Positions 26,701 through 37,134 of a stretch of 64,000 bases of DNA are shown here, in pieces. This DNA comes from Pseudoalteromonas sp. MSK9-3 (GTDB taxonomy: Bacteria; Pseudomonadota; Gammaproteobacteria; Enterobacterales; Alteromonadaceae): positions 1 through 64,000 of the forward strand of contig NZ_MIET01000071.1 in assembly GCF_003590335.1 (NCBI RefSeq), in the 5' to 3' direction. The notes below the pieces were generated by a model. The model saw nothing but the letters and a program-made list of their open reading frames with translations. It was not told where the DNA came from and did not search any database. A program made the translations under genes and the position numbers. Each line of letters begins with the position of its first letter. Position 1 is the first letter of the stretch.

Positions 26701-28356
26701 CTAAAAATCAGCTAAGCGTAAAAACGCACCATATGCACGTGTGTACGCGGTTGGATTGTTTTGCTTTAGTGTATTTAGATCAGTTAAAGATTGTGGGGTT
26801 GCTGTCCCGTTATAAGCTTCTACGCTGCCAAAGATGACTTGGCTTTCAAAGGGGGTTGCTGCAAAATCAAGCCCTTTCAAATCGGCAATGCAGCTTGTAT
26901 CGGGCTGTGACCATAAGTTATTGATAAAGCTTTGCATAATATCTACACCACAGGTATTTGCATTGTCTTTTTTGCTATAAGAGACAAAAATAACGCCATG
27001 TTCTGTTTCAGGCAATTCAACATAGCGCTGGTTGTTGTTGGTAAACGCGCTTTGAACAATAGGAACATAATAATGCGGCGTTTGTGGGTCTAAGTCGCCA
27101 TTGAGTAATAGAGTTGGCATGTAGTGTCTTGTTGGCTGGTAGATATACGGATCTGTGTAGCGATTTCCCCACACTTGTTTATCTATATGTCTTTGGTACA
27201 GCAGATACCCCGGAATACATGAAATAGCATCTTTACAATATGCCAGCTTGGATTGAAGATCGATTTCGTTGTAATTAATCTCATTTTGGACAATAAGTTT
27301 TGACACTATGGGAGATGAATTAAACGGGTCTTTAGCGGCGAGTTCAATAAATTGTTTACCTACGCCTTTGAACATAAAATTATGTAAGTTGTTGAGTGCG
27401 ATTACATCGTTATTATTACATCGGGCTAACCGGTGGTACATGGGCATTAATATTTGCTCAACTGAGCGGCTTAATGCAAGTAAGGATATTGCCTGTAACT
27501 CGAAACGTTTTAAGTCAGTCGCAGGGCAATGTTCTCCAGTGAAAACACGATTGACTAAGGTTTTGAGTTCTTCTACTGAGCTTAAGCTTAATTCAGTGCG
27601 ACAAAATTCGTCACTTTGACAATAGGCAAACATATCGGCGAAGATGTCATTGAAGTTCTTGTCCCATGAATCTAGGCCAAATTTTTCACTAGGCACGACC
27701 GAATCTAAAATGATCCCTTGTGCGCCTGTGGGGGCGACTTGACTAAATCTCTGCGCCCAGAGGGTGCCATATGACGCGCCATACACATAAGTGGGTTGCC
27801 AATCGAGCGTTTTACTTTTTGTGATTGCGTACTCAAGATCTTTGGCGGCTGAGGTTGTGGTGAACTTATACAAACTTTCGCCCCATTGCTGGTGGAGGTC
27901 GTCAAAGCAGACTTGCATATATTCTGCATAATTAGCAGAAGGTGGGTTACTACATGCCAAATGCGTTGACCAGCCTACGCCGCGATGCTCAAGGACGTAT
28001 AAGTCATAATCTTTAGTAAAATGATTGAGGTGCGTCTCATATTCATCAACATAGAAACTGCCAGATGCACCGGGACCACCTTGTAAGAACCAAATTTGAC
28101 CTTGACTGTTACCTGATTTTGCAGGGTACTTAGAGACCAAAACATCTATTTTTTTGTCGTTCGGTGCATCCCAATCAAGTGGCACTTCAGCCAAGCTACA
28201 TTGGTTTCTGTTATCGAAACTTTGAAACTGCGTTGGGCACTCACCCCATTCAAAGTCGACATATGGACTATAACTCACGTTTTTTATGGGCGTTGCCAAG
28301 GTGTTGAATGCGCTTAGCATACCGACACAGGCGAGTGGGGTTATAAATTGTTTCAC
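26701..28356 (-). CDS. Exported alpha/beta-hydrolase, tripeptidyl aminopeptidase-like (S33)
   Basis: This is a 551-residue protein. The signal peptide (1-22) is followed by the S33 fold: oxyanion motif FLQGGPGASGS, LEHRGVGWS, nucleophile YGASYGTLWA, the acid in LLNGDLDPQTP and the histidine in LPETEHGVIF. The C-terminal TAP-like domain is present, giving the usual length for the tripeptidyl aminopeptidase group. Such enzymes cut short peptides from the N-terminus in the periplasm. The gene is monocistronic. A perfect palindrome GTGATCGATCAC (28501-28512) lies about 145 bases upstream of the start. Confidence 0.84.
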   Translation of the reverse strand: MKQFITPLACVGMLSAFNTLATPIKNVSYSPYVDFEWGECPTQFQSFDNRNQCSLAEVPLDWDAPNDKKIDVLVSKYPAKSGNSQGQIWFLQGGPGASGSFYVDEYETHLNHFTKDYDLYVLEHRGVGWSTHLACSNPPSANYAEYMQVCFDDLHQQWGESLYKFTTTSAAKDLEYAITKSKTLDWQPTYVYGASYGTLWAQRFSQVAPTGAQGIILDSVVPSEKFGLDSWDKNFNDIFADMFAYCQSDEFCRTELSLSSVEELKTLVNRVFTGEHCPATDLKRFELQAISLLALSRSVEQILMPMYHRLARCNNNDVIALNNLHNFMFKGVGKQFIELAAKDPFNSSPIVSKLIVQNEINYNEIDLQSKLAYCKDAISCIPGYLLYQRHIDKQVWGNRYTDPYIYQPTRHYMPTLLLNGDLDPQTPHYYVPIVQSAFTNNNQRYVELPETEHGVIFVSYSKKDNANTCGVDIMQSFINNLWSQPDTSCIADLKGLDFAATPFESQVIFGSVEAYNGTATPQSLTDLNTLKQNNPTAYTRAYGAFLRLADF

Positions 28357-28538
28357 GGTGATCCTTCCTATTCATGTTGTAAACAAAACCATTATAAATA
28401 ACGGTTTTATTACTAAAAAATAACATTGGGAGCAGCGGTTTTGTATGATTTCAATTTTTCTGTTGTGTGAAACGAGTGATGGAAAGCAATTTAACGCTCA
28501 GTGATCGATCACCAAGCGCGGTTTATTATGTCTTGTGC

Positions 28539-28868
28539 TTAGGGTTTCGTTGTGTGCTGCCTAATCTTATAGAGTCCAAATAAAGAGAGCGCAAAGTAAA
28601 TTGTATACAGCGAAAGCTTTTCAACCCAGGTTGCTTTTTCATAAGCGCCATACACTCTTAGGTAATCGTTAAATATAAAGAGTCCAATGCCGGTAAAAGA
28701 CATTGTCATCTTAAAAAACTTGCCACCCTGAGTTTTAATGGTTTTGAAACAGAGTATTAATGTAAATAGTGAGAAATAGAACGCCAGTAACGACATCGCA
28801 CCGGGCACGACACTTGGAAGTACTAATAATAATGATAGAGAAGCCAAACACCATCCGAGGTATTTCAT
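28539..28868 (-). CDS. Small membrane protein, unknown function
   Basis: This is a 109-residue protein with about four hydrophobic segments (4-22, 27-44, 54-70 and 84-102) and a basic C-terminus. The start has AAGGAAATATATT before ATG. It ends before the palindrome GTGATCGATCAC. It follows the GlxA-type regulator by 30 bases in the same direction and may be co-transcribed with it. No family was recognised. Confidence 0.6.
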   Translation of the reverse strand: MKYLGWCLASLSLLLVLPSVVPGAMSLLAFYFSLFTLILCFKTIKTQGGKFFKMTMSFTGIGLFIFNDYLRVYGAYEKATWVEKLSLYTIYFALSLFGLYKIRQHTTKP

Positions 28869-28898
28869 AATATATTTCCTTGTTGTATTGCTGTGCAG

Positions 28899-29891
28899 CT
28901 ATGAGAATAACTTTTTCCTTACGATTTTTCTATATTCGCTGGGGGTTTGCTGTAACCGAGTTTTGAAGATCCGAGTTAATAATCCCTGTGCATTAAAGCC
29001 AACAGAAACCGCAATGTCTTGTAATGATAAATTACTGTTTGCAAGTAACTCCTTTGCGCTTTCTAGGCGAAGGACTTGTAAATAGTCAGCAGCAGTTTGG
29101 CCTGTCGCGGCTTTAAAGCGGCGATTAAAGGTTCGATAGCTCATATCAAATTGTTGAGCAACTTCTGCGAGTATGATCTCATTGGCAAAATTGTGCTTCA
29201 TCCAAAACTGTATCGCCGCAATTTGTTCATCAGGGTGTTTGTCGACAGCACCCTCTAAATAACGCTGCTCTTCATAGGGTTTACGAATTTCATGAGAAAA
29301 GTTTTGCTGTACATGATTGGCAGCTTCCAAACCGTATAGTTGCGAAATGAGATGAACAATCACGTCTGCTAGTGCGTTTAGACTGGCAACGGTATAAATT
29401 CTTTCTGATTGTGTAATAAAGAAATCAGGTTTTAGGTCGACGTCAGGATAATCCCTCTCAAACTGTTTAGCATAGTGCCAGTGAGTTGTCGCTGGGTGGC
29501 TATTTAGCAGACCGGATTCAGCTACAAAGCACACACCAGTTCCAACGCCTATGATTGTGCCACCTTGCAGCCATGTTAGCGTAAGTTGCTTAGCTATATT
29601 GCTATTCTTCCTTACGACGGGTCGAGGGTTACGCCAAATACTCGGGACTATCACATAGTCTTGCTGAGCGAGCAAAGTTAAATCACCATTGGGGCTGAGC
29701 TGCATCCCTAAATCATTTCCAATTGGTTTGTCGCGCTGGGCAAGCCAATTGAGTTTTAAAGGAATGAATTTTTCTCCTAAATATCTTTTGGCGTAGGCTT
29801 CACCAGCTCTGAGCATTTCAGCTGGAAGCGTGACACTGGTGAACAACATGTGCTCATATAAGGTAAATGCGATATTTATTTCTTGTTTCAT
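28899..29891 (-). CDS. GlxA-family transcriptional regulator (DJ-1/PfpI plus AraC HTH)
   Basis: This is a 330-residue protein. The N-terminal class-I-amidotransferase-like domain (about 1-190) has the family's GVGTGVCFVAESGLL. The C-terminal AraC domain (about 225-325) has two helix-turn-helix motifs (LAEVAQQFDMSYRTFNRRFK and LQDIAVSVGFNAQGLLTRIF). The gene is divergent from fabY (116-base gap), so it could regulate it or itself; the downstream small membrane protein is another candidate target. The ligand is unknown. Confidence 0.85.
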   Translation of the reverse strand: MKQEINIAFTLYEHMLFTSVTLPAEMLRAGEAYAKRYLGEKFIPLKLNWLAQRDKPIGNDLGMQLSPNGDLTLLAQQDYVIVPSIWRNPRPVVRKNSNIAKQLTLTWLQGGTIIGVGTGVCFVAESGLLNSHPATTHWHYAKQFERDYPDVDLKPDFFITQSERIYTVASLNALADVIVHLISQLYGLEAANHVQQNFSHEIRKPYEEQRYLEGAVDKHPDEQIAAIQFWMKHNFANEIILAEVAQQFDMSYRTFNRRFKAATGQTAADYLQVLRLESAKELLANSNLSLQDIAVSVGFNAQGLLTRIFKTRLQQTPSEYRKIVRKKLFS

Positions 29892-30007
29892 CTGGACTGA
29901 CCACCACTATTTGGCGAGTATTACACTTTATATGGCTAATATTATAAAATTTGTGTCTCACTTCCAACTAGAATCAAGTCATTAGCAGTTATATAGATAA
30001 GAACATC

Positions 30008-31906
30008 ATGACAGCATTACCAATTATCGTCGGTATGGGCGGTATTAACGCCTCTGGCCGTACCTCATTTCACCAAGGCTTTAGACGCATTGTTTTAGAT
30101 AAGCTAGGGCAAAAAGCCCGTCAAGAGACGTTTTTAGGTCTTGCTACATTGATGAACTTAGCAAAATATGATGGCAAAGACCTTGTTACCAACGATGGTG
30201 AAATAATCTCAGCGTCAGATATTGAAGATAAGCTTGGTGATCAAATCAAAGCGGGTACCTTGATCCGCAAAATAGAAAAGAACCACTTTGATGTTGATGC
30301 GACGCATTGGCAGCAAAAGCTGGCGATTAAAGCTAACAGTGATGAAGGCTTGCGTTTTACTTGTCGTTTAAGAGATTTACCAAACCCAGTGCCATCGTCT
30401 TGGCAGGTTACTGAAATCGATAAAAAGACGGTCAATGTCATTGTGCCTGATCAACTCGATGTGAAACACGACAGTTACCGTGATAACCCAATTAAAGCCG
30501 CAGGTCAGTTTCCAACTGGCTTTGAGCCATCAACAATGTATAACAGCCGTTATCAACCTAGGGGTTTACAAGCCACTATATTCGCTGCAACAGATGCCAT
30601 TCGTTCAACAGGGCTTGACTGGGAAACAGTGATGAACAGCGTTGAGCCGGATAAAATTGGTACATATTCGGGTTCAATTGCCGGACAAATGAATGATGAA
30701 GGATTTGGGGGCTTAGTACGCAGCCGAATGAAAGGCGAGCGCGTTAGTACCAAGCAACTGGCATTGGGTTTAAACACCATGTCAACCGACTTTATCAATG
30801 CTTACGTTACAGGCAGTGTAGGCACTACTTTTACAGCATCTGGCGCATGTGCCACGTTTTTGTATAACTTACGTGCTGCGGTAAACGATATTCAAGCTGG
30901 CCGTACCCGTATTGCGGTAGTGGCAAGCGTAGAATGTGCTTTAACACCAGAAGTGATTGAAGGATTTGGTACCATGGGTGCGTTGGCTAATGAAGAGGGC
31001 TTACGCAAACTGGATAATACCGACAATGTTGACCATCGTAAAACCAGTCGTCCATTTGGTGAAAACTGTGGTTTTACAATTGGGGAAGGTGCGCAAGTTG
31101 TAATTCTAATGGATGATGCTTTGGCAATCGAGCTCGGCGCTGAGATAATGGGCTCTGTTGTTGATGTATTTGTTAATGCCGATGGTGTTAAAAAGTCAAT
31201 TACAGCGCCAGGTCCTGGTAACTATATTACCATGGCTAAATCGGTCGCCTTGGCTGAGCAAATAGCGGGAACAGAGGCACTAAAAGAGCGAAGCTTTATT
31301 TTAGCCCATGGCTCAAGCACACCTCAGAACCGAGTAACAGAATCTTTGATTTACCACAAAGTCGCTGAAGCGTTTGCTATTAATGGCTGGAAAGTAGCTG
31401 CACCTAAAGCATTCGTAGGTCACACGATTGCACCAGCAAGTGGCGATCAGTTAGCAATGGCATTAGGTGTATTCAGTCACAATATTATGCCTGGGATCAC
31501 AACGATAGACAAAGTAGCCGATGACGTACACGCTGAGCACTTGGATATACGCAATGCACATTATGAGTGTCAGCCCATGGATATTGCCTTTGTGAACTCA
31601 AAGGGGTTCGGTGGAAACAATGCGACCGCGACAGTGTTTTCTCCGTCGTTGACAAAACAACTGCTAAATAAACGTTATGATGATAAAGCATGGAACTGCT
31701 ATGCCGATAGGTTAGTGCAAACGACGGCTATGCAACGTCACTATCAAAACGCGGCTGATTTAGGTCAGTACGAGCTTATTTATAAGTTTGGTAATGGCAT
31801 GTTAGATGAAGCGGGTTTAAAAATAGAGACAGATAAATTGACGTTACCAGGCTTTAACAAAGCCGTTAAGCTCAATGTAAATAATCAATATGGTGATTTA
31901 AAGTAA
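30008..31906 (+). CDS. fabY: Beta-ketoacyl-ACP synthase FabY-type
   Basis: The protein has 632 residues, matching the unusual length of Pseudomonas FabY rather than the roughly 410 of FabB/FabF. The catalytic triad is visible: Cys281 in TASGACATF, His in LAHGSSTPQNRV and His in KAFVGHTIAPASGDQ. FabY condenses acetyl-CoA with malonyl-ACP to start fatty acid synthesis where FabH is not dominant. The N-terminal 170 residues are the FabY-specific extension. A terminator follows at 31936. The assignment rests on length and motifs. Confidence 0.8.
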   Translation: MTALPIIVGMGGINASGRTSFHQGFRRIVLDKLGQKARQETFLGLATLMNLAKYDGKDLVTNDGEIISASDIEDKLGDQIKAGTLIRKIEKNHFDVDATHWQQKLAIKANSDEGLRFTCRLRDLPNPVPSSWQVTEIDKKTVNVIVPDQLDVKHDSYRDNPIKAAGQFPTGFEPSTMYNSRYQPRGLQATIFAATDAIRSTGLDWETVMNSVEPDKIGTYSGSIAGQMNDEGFGGLVRSRMKGERVSTKQLALGLNTMSTDFINAYVTGSVGTTFTASGACATFLYNLRAAVNDIQAGRTRIAVVASVECALTPEVIEGFGTMGALANEEGLRKLDNTDNVDHRKTSRPFGENCGFTIGEGAQVVILMDDALAIELGAEIMGSVVDVFVNADGVKKSITAPGPGNYITMAKSVALAEQIAGTEALKERSFILAHGSSTPQNRVTESLIYHKVAEAFAINGWKVAAPKAFVGHTIAPASGDQLAMALGVFSHNIMPGITTIDKVADDVHAEHLDIRNAHYECQPMDIAFVNSKGFGGNNATATVFSPSLTKQLLNKRYDDKAWNCYADRLVQTTAMQRHYQNAADLGQYELIYKFGNGMLDEAGLKIETDKLTLPGFNKAVKLNVNNQYGDLK

Positions 31907-31935
31907 CCTTTAAAAAGCTATGTTAAGCAAAGCAG

Positions 31936-31960
31936 GGCGCTCATTTAGAGCGCCTTTTTG
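31936..31960 (+). terminator. Rho-independent terminator after fabY
   Basis: GGCGCTC (31936-31942) pairs with GAGCGCC (31948-31954), followed by TTTTT. It is 30 bases after the fabY stop and also lies downstream of the convergent BCCT gene. Confidence 0.9.
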
Positions 31961-31982
31961 TTGATTGGAATAAAACGATAAA

Positions 31983-33953
31983 TTAACGAACCGTGTGTAA
32001 AAAGTGCATGTGTTTATGGTATTGGTCAACAATATCATTGATCACGGCTTCTTTTGACCAGCCCATTACATCGTAGTCTTGGCCACCTTCACGTAAATGG
32101 ACTTCAGCCCGATAATATTTTTCTTCACTATCGTCATCATCTTCGTCTACGTAGCTTGGCTTATCTGATGATCTGCGGCGGACTTCATATTTAAAGTCTA
32201 ATTCTTCACCTAGGAGCACCAGTAGGCTGATCCGACCGAGCTTTTCATCTTGATCAACTTGCGTTTCAATATTGTGTTGATTGAGCTCACTGGCAACCGA
32301 ATTGATAGCGGCTAACGCAGCATTGTTGATGAACTTATTGACGTTTGGTTTATTTGGGAAGTCTACTATGTTACCTAATCGCTCTTGCCAACTACTCGCA
32401 GTATTACCATTTGCTGGAGCGACAGGCGCAACGTTCATTTGCAAGCTTTCCCGTTTTGCTGCATCAACTCGGAGTGCTTTTATTAAGCCCCAAGTTGCGA
32501 TCAGTAAGATCACAGCGAAAGGCAGCGCACTGGCTATTGTCATGGTCTGCAAAGCTCCTAATCCGCCAGCTACCAGCAACACAGCAGCAACTACGCCTTC
32601 GCCGCCAGCCCAATAAATACGCTGCCAAAGAGGGGTGTTGTTATTACCGTTAGAACACAACATATCGACAACCATTGAGCCTGAGTCTGATGATGTTACG
32701 AAGAAGATGATAACCATTAAAGTGGCGACAAAAGACAATATGCCGGACAAGGGGAATTGCTCAAGAAAAACAAAAATAGAGACCGCAACATCTTTTGATA
32801 CGGCTTCCCCAAGACTCGCAATACCTTGATTCATAATTAAATCAATGGCGGAGTTACCAAAGAAGGTCATCCACATTAAAGTGAAACCTGTGGGGATAAA
32901 TAATACGCCCATAGCGAACTCTCGAATGGTGCGGCCGCGCGACACTCGCGCAATAAAGAGGCCAACAAAGGGCGCCCATGACATCCACCAACCCCAATAT
33001 AGAATTGTCCAGCCACCTAACCATTCAGTCTTTTCATAGGCAAACAGGTTAAAGGTATTACGTACTATGTCTGCGGTGTACGCGCCTACATTTTGCACAA
33101 ATGCTTGAAGTAAATAGATGGTTGGGCCTAATATTAAAACAAATAGCAGCATAAGCACTGCCAAGCCCATATTAAGCTCAGATAAACGACGGATCCCTTT
33201 ATCAAGGCCTGTGGTGACTGATAATATTGCTAATCCCGTCACTAAAGCAATGAGCACGACTTGAGTGGTTAATCCAACAGGGACGTCAAATAAATAATTT
33301 AAACCTGAGTTAACTTGCAATACGCCGTAACCCAGCGAGGTTGCCACACCAAAGACGGTGCCTATCACAGCAAAAATATCAACCGCATGACCAATTGGGC
33401 CGTAGATTTTATCGCCGATCAATGGGTAGAGTGCAGAACGCAGCGTGAGAGGTAATCCGTGTCGATAACTGAAAAAAGCCAAAATTAAAGCAACAATGGC
33501 GTAAATCGCCCAAGCATGTAATCCCCAGTGGAAAAAGGTAATTTTCATGGCTTCACGGGCTGCTTCAACGCTCCCTGACTCGGCAACTGGCGGTGAAAGA
33601 AAGTGCATGACTGGTTCGGCTACCCCAAAAAACATTAAGCCAATTCCCATACCTGCTGAGAAGAGCATAGCGAACCATGTCGTGTGGCTGTAATCTGGCG
33701 TTGAATGGTCTGGACCAAGTTTGATGTTACCAAACCGAGAGAGTCCCAAGTATGCAACTGTAATGAGTATAATGGCGACTGTTAAGACATAAAACCAGCT
33801 TGCGGTATGTACAATACTGGCTTGTAGAGATTGAAATAAAGTATCTGCGGTTTTGGGCATAAATGCGGTAAAAATGACCAGTAAAATGATCAAACCTGAC
33901 GCACAGTAGAAAACCGGTGGATTCAACTTTGCTTTGACGTCATGCTCAGACAT
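31983..33953 (-). CDS. betT: BCCT-family transporter, BetT-like (choline/betaine)
   Basis: This is a 656-residue protein with twelve membrane segments. The BCCT signature is GWTILYWGWWMSWAPFVG with VSRGRTIREF following. A hydrophilic C-terminal domain of about 150 residues (with the acidic DEDDDDSEEK stretch) is typical of osmotically regulated BetT. ATG 33953 (MSEHDVKAK) is preferred because GGGGAA precedes it; the frame extends to 34034 without such a site. Substrates would be choline or related betaines, driven by protons or sodium. No betAB genes are nearby, so the specificity is tentative. Confidence 0.83.
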   Translation of the reverse strand: MSEHDVKAKLNPPVFYCASGLIILLVIFTAFMPKTADTLFQSLQASIVHTASWFYVLTVAIILITVAYLGLSRFGNIKLGPDHSTPDYSHTTWFAMLFSAGMGIGLMFFGVAEPVMHFLSPPVAESGSVEAAREAMKITFFHWGLHAWAIYAIVALILAFFSYRHGLPLTLRSALYPLIGDKIYGPIGHAVDIFAVIGTVFGVATSLGYGVLQVNSGLNYLFDVPVGLTTQVVLIALVTGLAILSVTTGLDKGIRRLSELNMGLAVLMLLFVLILGPTIYLLQAFVQNVGAYTADIVRNTFNLFAYEKTEWLGGWTILYWGWWMSWAPFVGLFIARVSRGRTIREFAMGVLFIPTGFTLMWMTFFGNSAIDLIMNQGIASLGEAVSKDVAVSIFVFLEQFPLSGILSFVATLMVIIFFVTSSDSGSMVVDMLCSNGNNNTPLWQRIYWAGGEGVVAAVLLVAGGLGALQTMTIASALPFAVILLIATWGLIKALRVDAAKRESLQMNVAPVAPANGNTASSWQERLGNIVDFPNKPNVNKFINNAALAAINSVASELNQHNIETQVDQDEKLGRISLLVLLGEELDFKYEVRRRSSDKPSYVDEDDDDSEEKYYRAEVHLREGGQDYDVMGWSKEAVINDIVDQYHKHMHFLHTVR

Positions 33954-34106
33954 AGTGTTCCCCGTGTGTATTACTGACAGGCTCAGCAGTGTGTTGTGAG
34001 AGCCTAATAAGGATAAATCTTTAAGATAAAACAACTTAAGATAATAGCACAGATACCAATAAAAAATATCAATGTAAATATGAGTGAGTAATTAGAAATT
34101 CAAAGT

Positions 34107-34139
34107 AAAAAGAGTACAGGTACAAACTGTACTCTTTTT
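34107..34139 (-). terminator. Terminator after frmB (works on both strands)
   Basis: AAAAAGAGTACAG (34107-34119) pairs perfectly with CTGTACTCTTTTT (34127-34139). On the minus strand the hairpin ends in a T-run, 21 bases past the frmB stop. Confidence 0.88.
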
Positions 34140-34159
34140 ATGACTGCTTTATTGTAATG

Positions 34160-35002
34160 TTAGGCAAAATATTTAGCATGAAACGCTAAATGTTGATCTA
34201 TAAAACTGGCGATAAAGAAATAGCTATGGTCATACCCTTCGTGCTGCTCGAATTGCAGTGGGTAATTGTGCGCCTTTGCTGCTTTTTGCAAGTGCCATGG
34301 TTGTAATTGCTCATCGAGAAAGTTGTCGGCACTACCTTGGCTCACCAGCACCGGCCGTGCAGTCGTGTATTGCTTATTCTGCATCAGCAATACCGCATCG
34401 TGATCTTCCCATTGAGACTTGTCATTACCTAAATAACCAGTAAAGGCTTTAATACCCCAAGGGCAACGTGTAGGGTGCACAATTGGGCTGAAAGCGGAGA
34501 TACTGGTATAGCGAACGCTGTTTTTAAGGCCTAAAGTAAGCGCCCCATGGCCGCCCATAGAGTGCCCGCTGATGGCTCTTTGCGTAGTAACAGGAAAGTG
34601 GCTTTCGATGATTTCTGGCAATTCTTTAACGATGTAATCATACATTTGGTAATGTTTATCGAAAGGGGGCTGCGTTGCATTCAGGTAAAAACCTGCTCCT
34701 AAGCCAAAGTCATAACTTTTTTCATTGTCGTCAGGGATTAACTCACCTCTAGGGCTGGTGTCTGGGGCGACAATGGCAATTCCTAGGGCATTAGCCGCTT
34801 TAAAGGCCCCTGCTTTTTGCATAAAGTTTTCATCGGTGCAGGTGAGGCCTGATAACCAATAAAGCACGGGGACTTTTTTTCCTGAACTTGCAATGTCAGG
34901 TAAAAATATTGCAAAGGTCATTTCACAGTCGGTTGTTTGGCTCGCATGGCGATAACGCTTATGCCAGCCGCCAACGACTTTATTGTTGGCGACAAGTTCC
35001 AT
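34160..35002 (-). CDS. frmB: S-formylglutathione hydrolase
   Basis: This is a 280-residue esterase-D family enzyme that hydrolyses S-formylglutathione to formate and glutathione. Conserved blocks are LYWLSGLTCTDENFMQKAGA, PDTSPRG, the nucleophile motif SGHSMGGHGAL and the C-terminal GYDHSYFFI with the catalytic His. The length is normal for the family. It follows frmA by 12 bases and forms the second gene of the formaldehyde detoxification operon. Confidence 0.93.
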   Translation of the reverse strand: MELVANNKVVGGWHKRYRHASQTTDCEMTFAIFLPDIASSGKKVPVLYWLSGLTCTDENFMQKAGAFKAANALGIAIVAPDTSPRGELIPDDNEKSYDFGLGAGFYLNATQPPFDKHYQMYDYIVKELPEIIESHFPVTTQRAISGHSMGGHGALTLGLKNSVRYTSISAFSPIVHPTRCPWGIKAFTGYLGNDKSQWEDHDAVLLMQNKQYTTARPVLVSQGSADNFLDEQLQPWHLQKAAKAHNYPLQFEQHEGYDHSYFFIASFIDQHLAFHAKYFA

Positions 35003-35014
35003 AATTAGTCCTTA

Positions 35015-36145
<1,131 letters not shown>

Positions 36146-36234
36146 TCATCTATTTTGATTTTATAAACAGTATAATTACTTTATTATTTTTGATAATCTT
36201 TAATTATAAAAAATACTTTTACAGATTTGTAATA

Positions 36235-37134
36235 ATGGATAGATGGGTTGGCATTGATGAATTTGTGGCCGTAGCGAGCAGTGGATCTTTCACGCAAGCC
36301 GCTAAATTACTCGATACATCAGTTGCACAAGTGAGTCGTAGAGTAAAAGAGTTAGAACAACGGTTAGATCATCAACTCTTAACGCGTACCACACGCAAAT
36401 TGGCGTTAACACAAGAGGGGGAGGTGTTTTTAACACATGCGCGCCATTTGCAGCATGCATACGATGACGCAGCACTTGCGTTACGCCAGCGAGATCAGCA
36501 ACCGACCGGTACTCTCAAGTTGACCGCACCAGTCATGTATGGAGAGCGCTATATTATGCCTGTCGTTCATGACTTTATGGCGAAATACCCCAAAGTAAAA
36601 GTTGAAATGCATCTCTCAAATGAGCAACTCGACTTGGTGGCAATGGGGTTTGATATTGCGATTCGGTTAGGCCACCTAAAGGATTCAAGTTTAAAAGCGC
36701 GCAGGTTATCGTGGCGCAATACTTTGGTGTGTGCCTCTGCGACTTATTTAAGCCATTACGGGCAGCCACACAGTTTGAGTGAACTATCGGAACATACTTG
36801 TTTGGTCGGCAACAGCAGTTATTGGCGCTTTTTTGATAAAAATAAAGAGCGTAATATCAAAGTAACAGGTCCTTTGAGCTGTAACAGTGGCTGGGCGTTG
36901 TTAGATGCTGCTCGCAAAGGGTTAGGGTTAGCTCAACTCCCACACTATTACGTTGAAAAAGCGATTTGTGCAGGAGAGCTCATTGAGGTGTTATCTAGTT
37001 TCAAGCCAAAAAGTGAAGGGATCTGGGCAGTCTATCCGCCCAGACAATATATGCCGACTAGCCTACGTTTGCTGCTTGACCACTTGGCTGAACATTTTGA
37101 TCAGCGAGATTCATCGCAGCTAACGCCTGATTAA
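36235..37134 (+). CDS. LysR-family regulator divergent from frmA
   Basis: This is a 299-residue protein. The N-terminal winged HTH (VGIDEFVAVASSGSFTQAA, then VSRRVKELE) is followed by the LysR effector-binding domain. Closest in style to the CrgA/DsdC-like small LysR group. The start MDRWVGIDEF at 36235 gives a normal N-terminus; an upstream ATG at 36190 would add a Phe/Lys-rich leader not seen in the family. Position suggests control of frmAB in response to formaldehyde adducts (inference). Its 3' end overlaps the convergent SulP gene by 77 bases. Confidence 0.85.
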   Translation: MDRWVGIDEFVAVASSGSFTQAAKLLDTSVAQVSRRVKELEQRLDHQLLTRTTRKLALTQEGEVFLTHARHLQHAYDDAALALRQRDQQPTGTLKLTAPVMYGERYIMPVVHDFMAKYPKVKVEMHLSNEQLDLVAMGFDIAIRLGHLKDSSLKARRLSWRNTLVCASATYLSHYGQPHSLSELSEHTCLVGNSSYWRFFDKNKERNIKVTGPLSCNSGWALLDAARKGLGLAQLPHYYVEKAICAGELIEVLSSFKPKSEGIWAVYPPRQYMPTSLRLLLDHLAEHFDQRDSSQLTPD

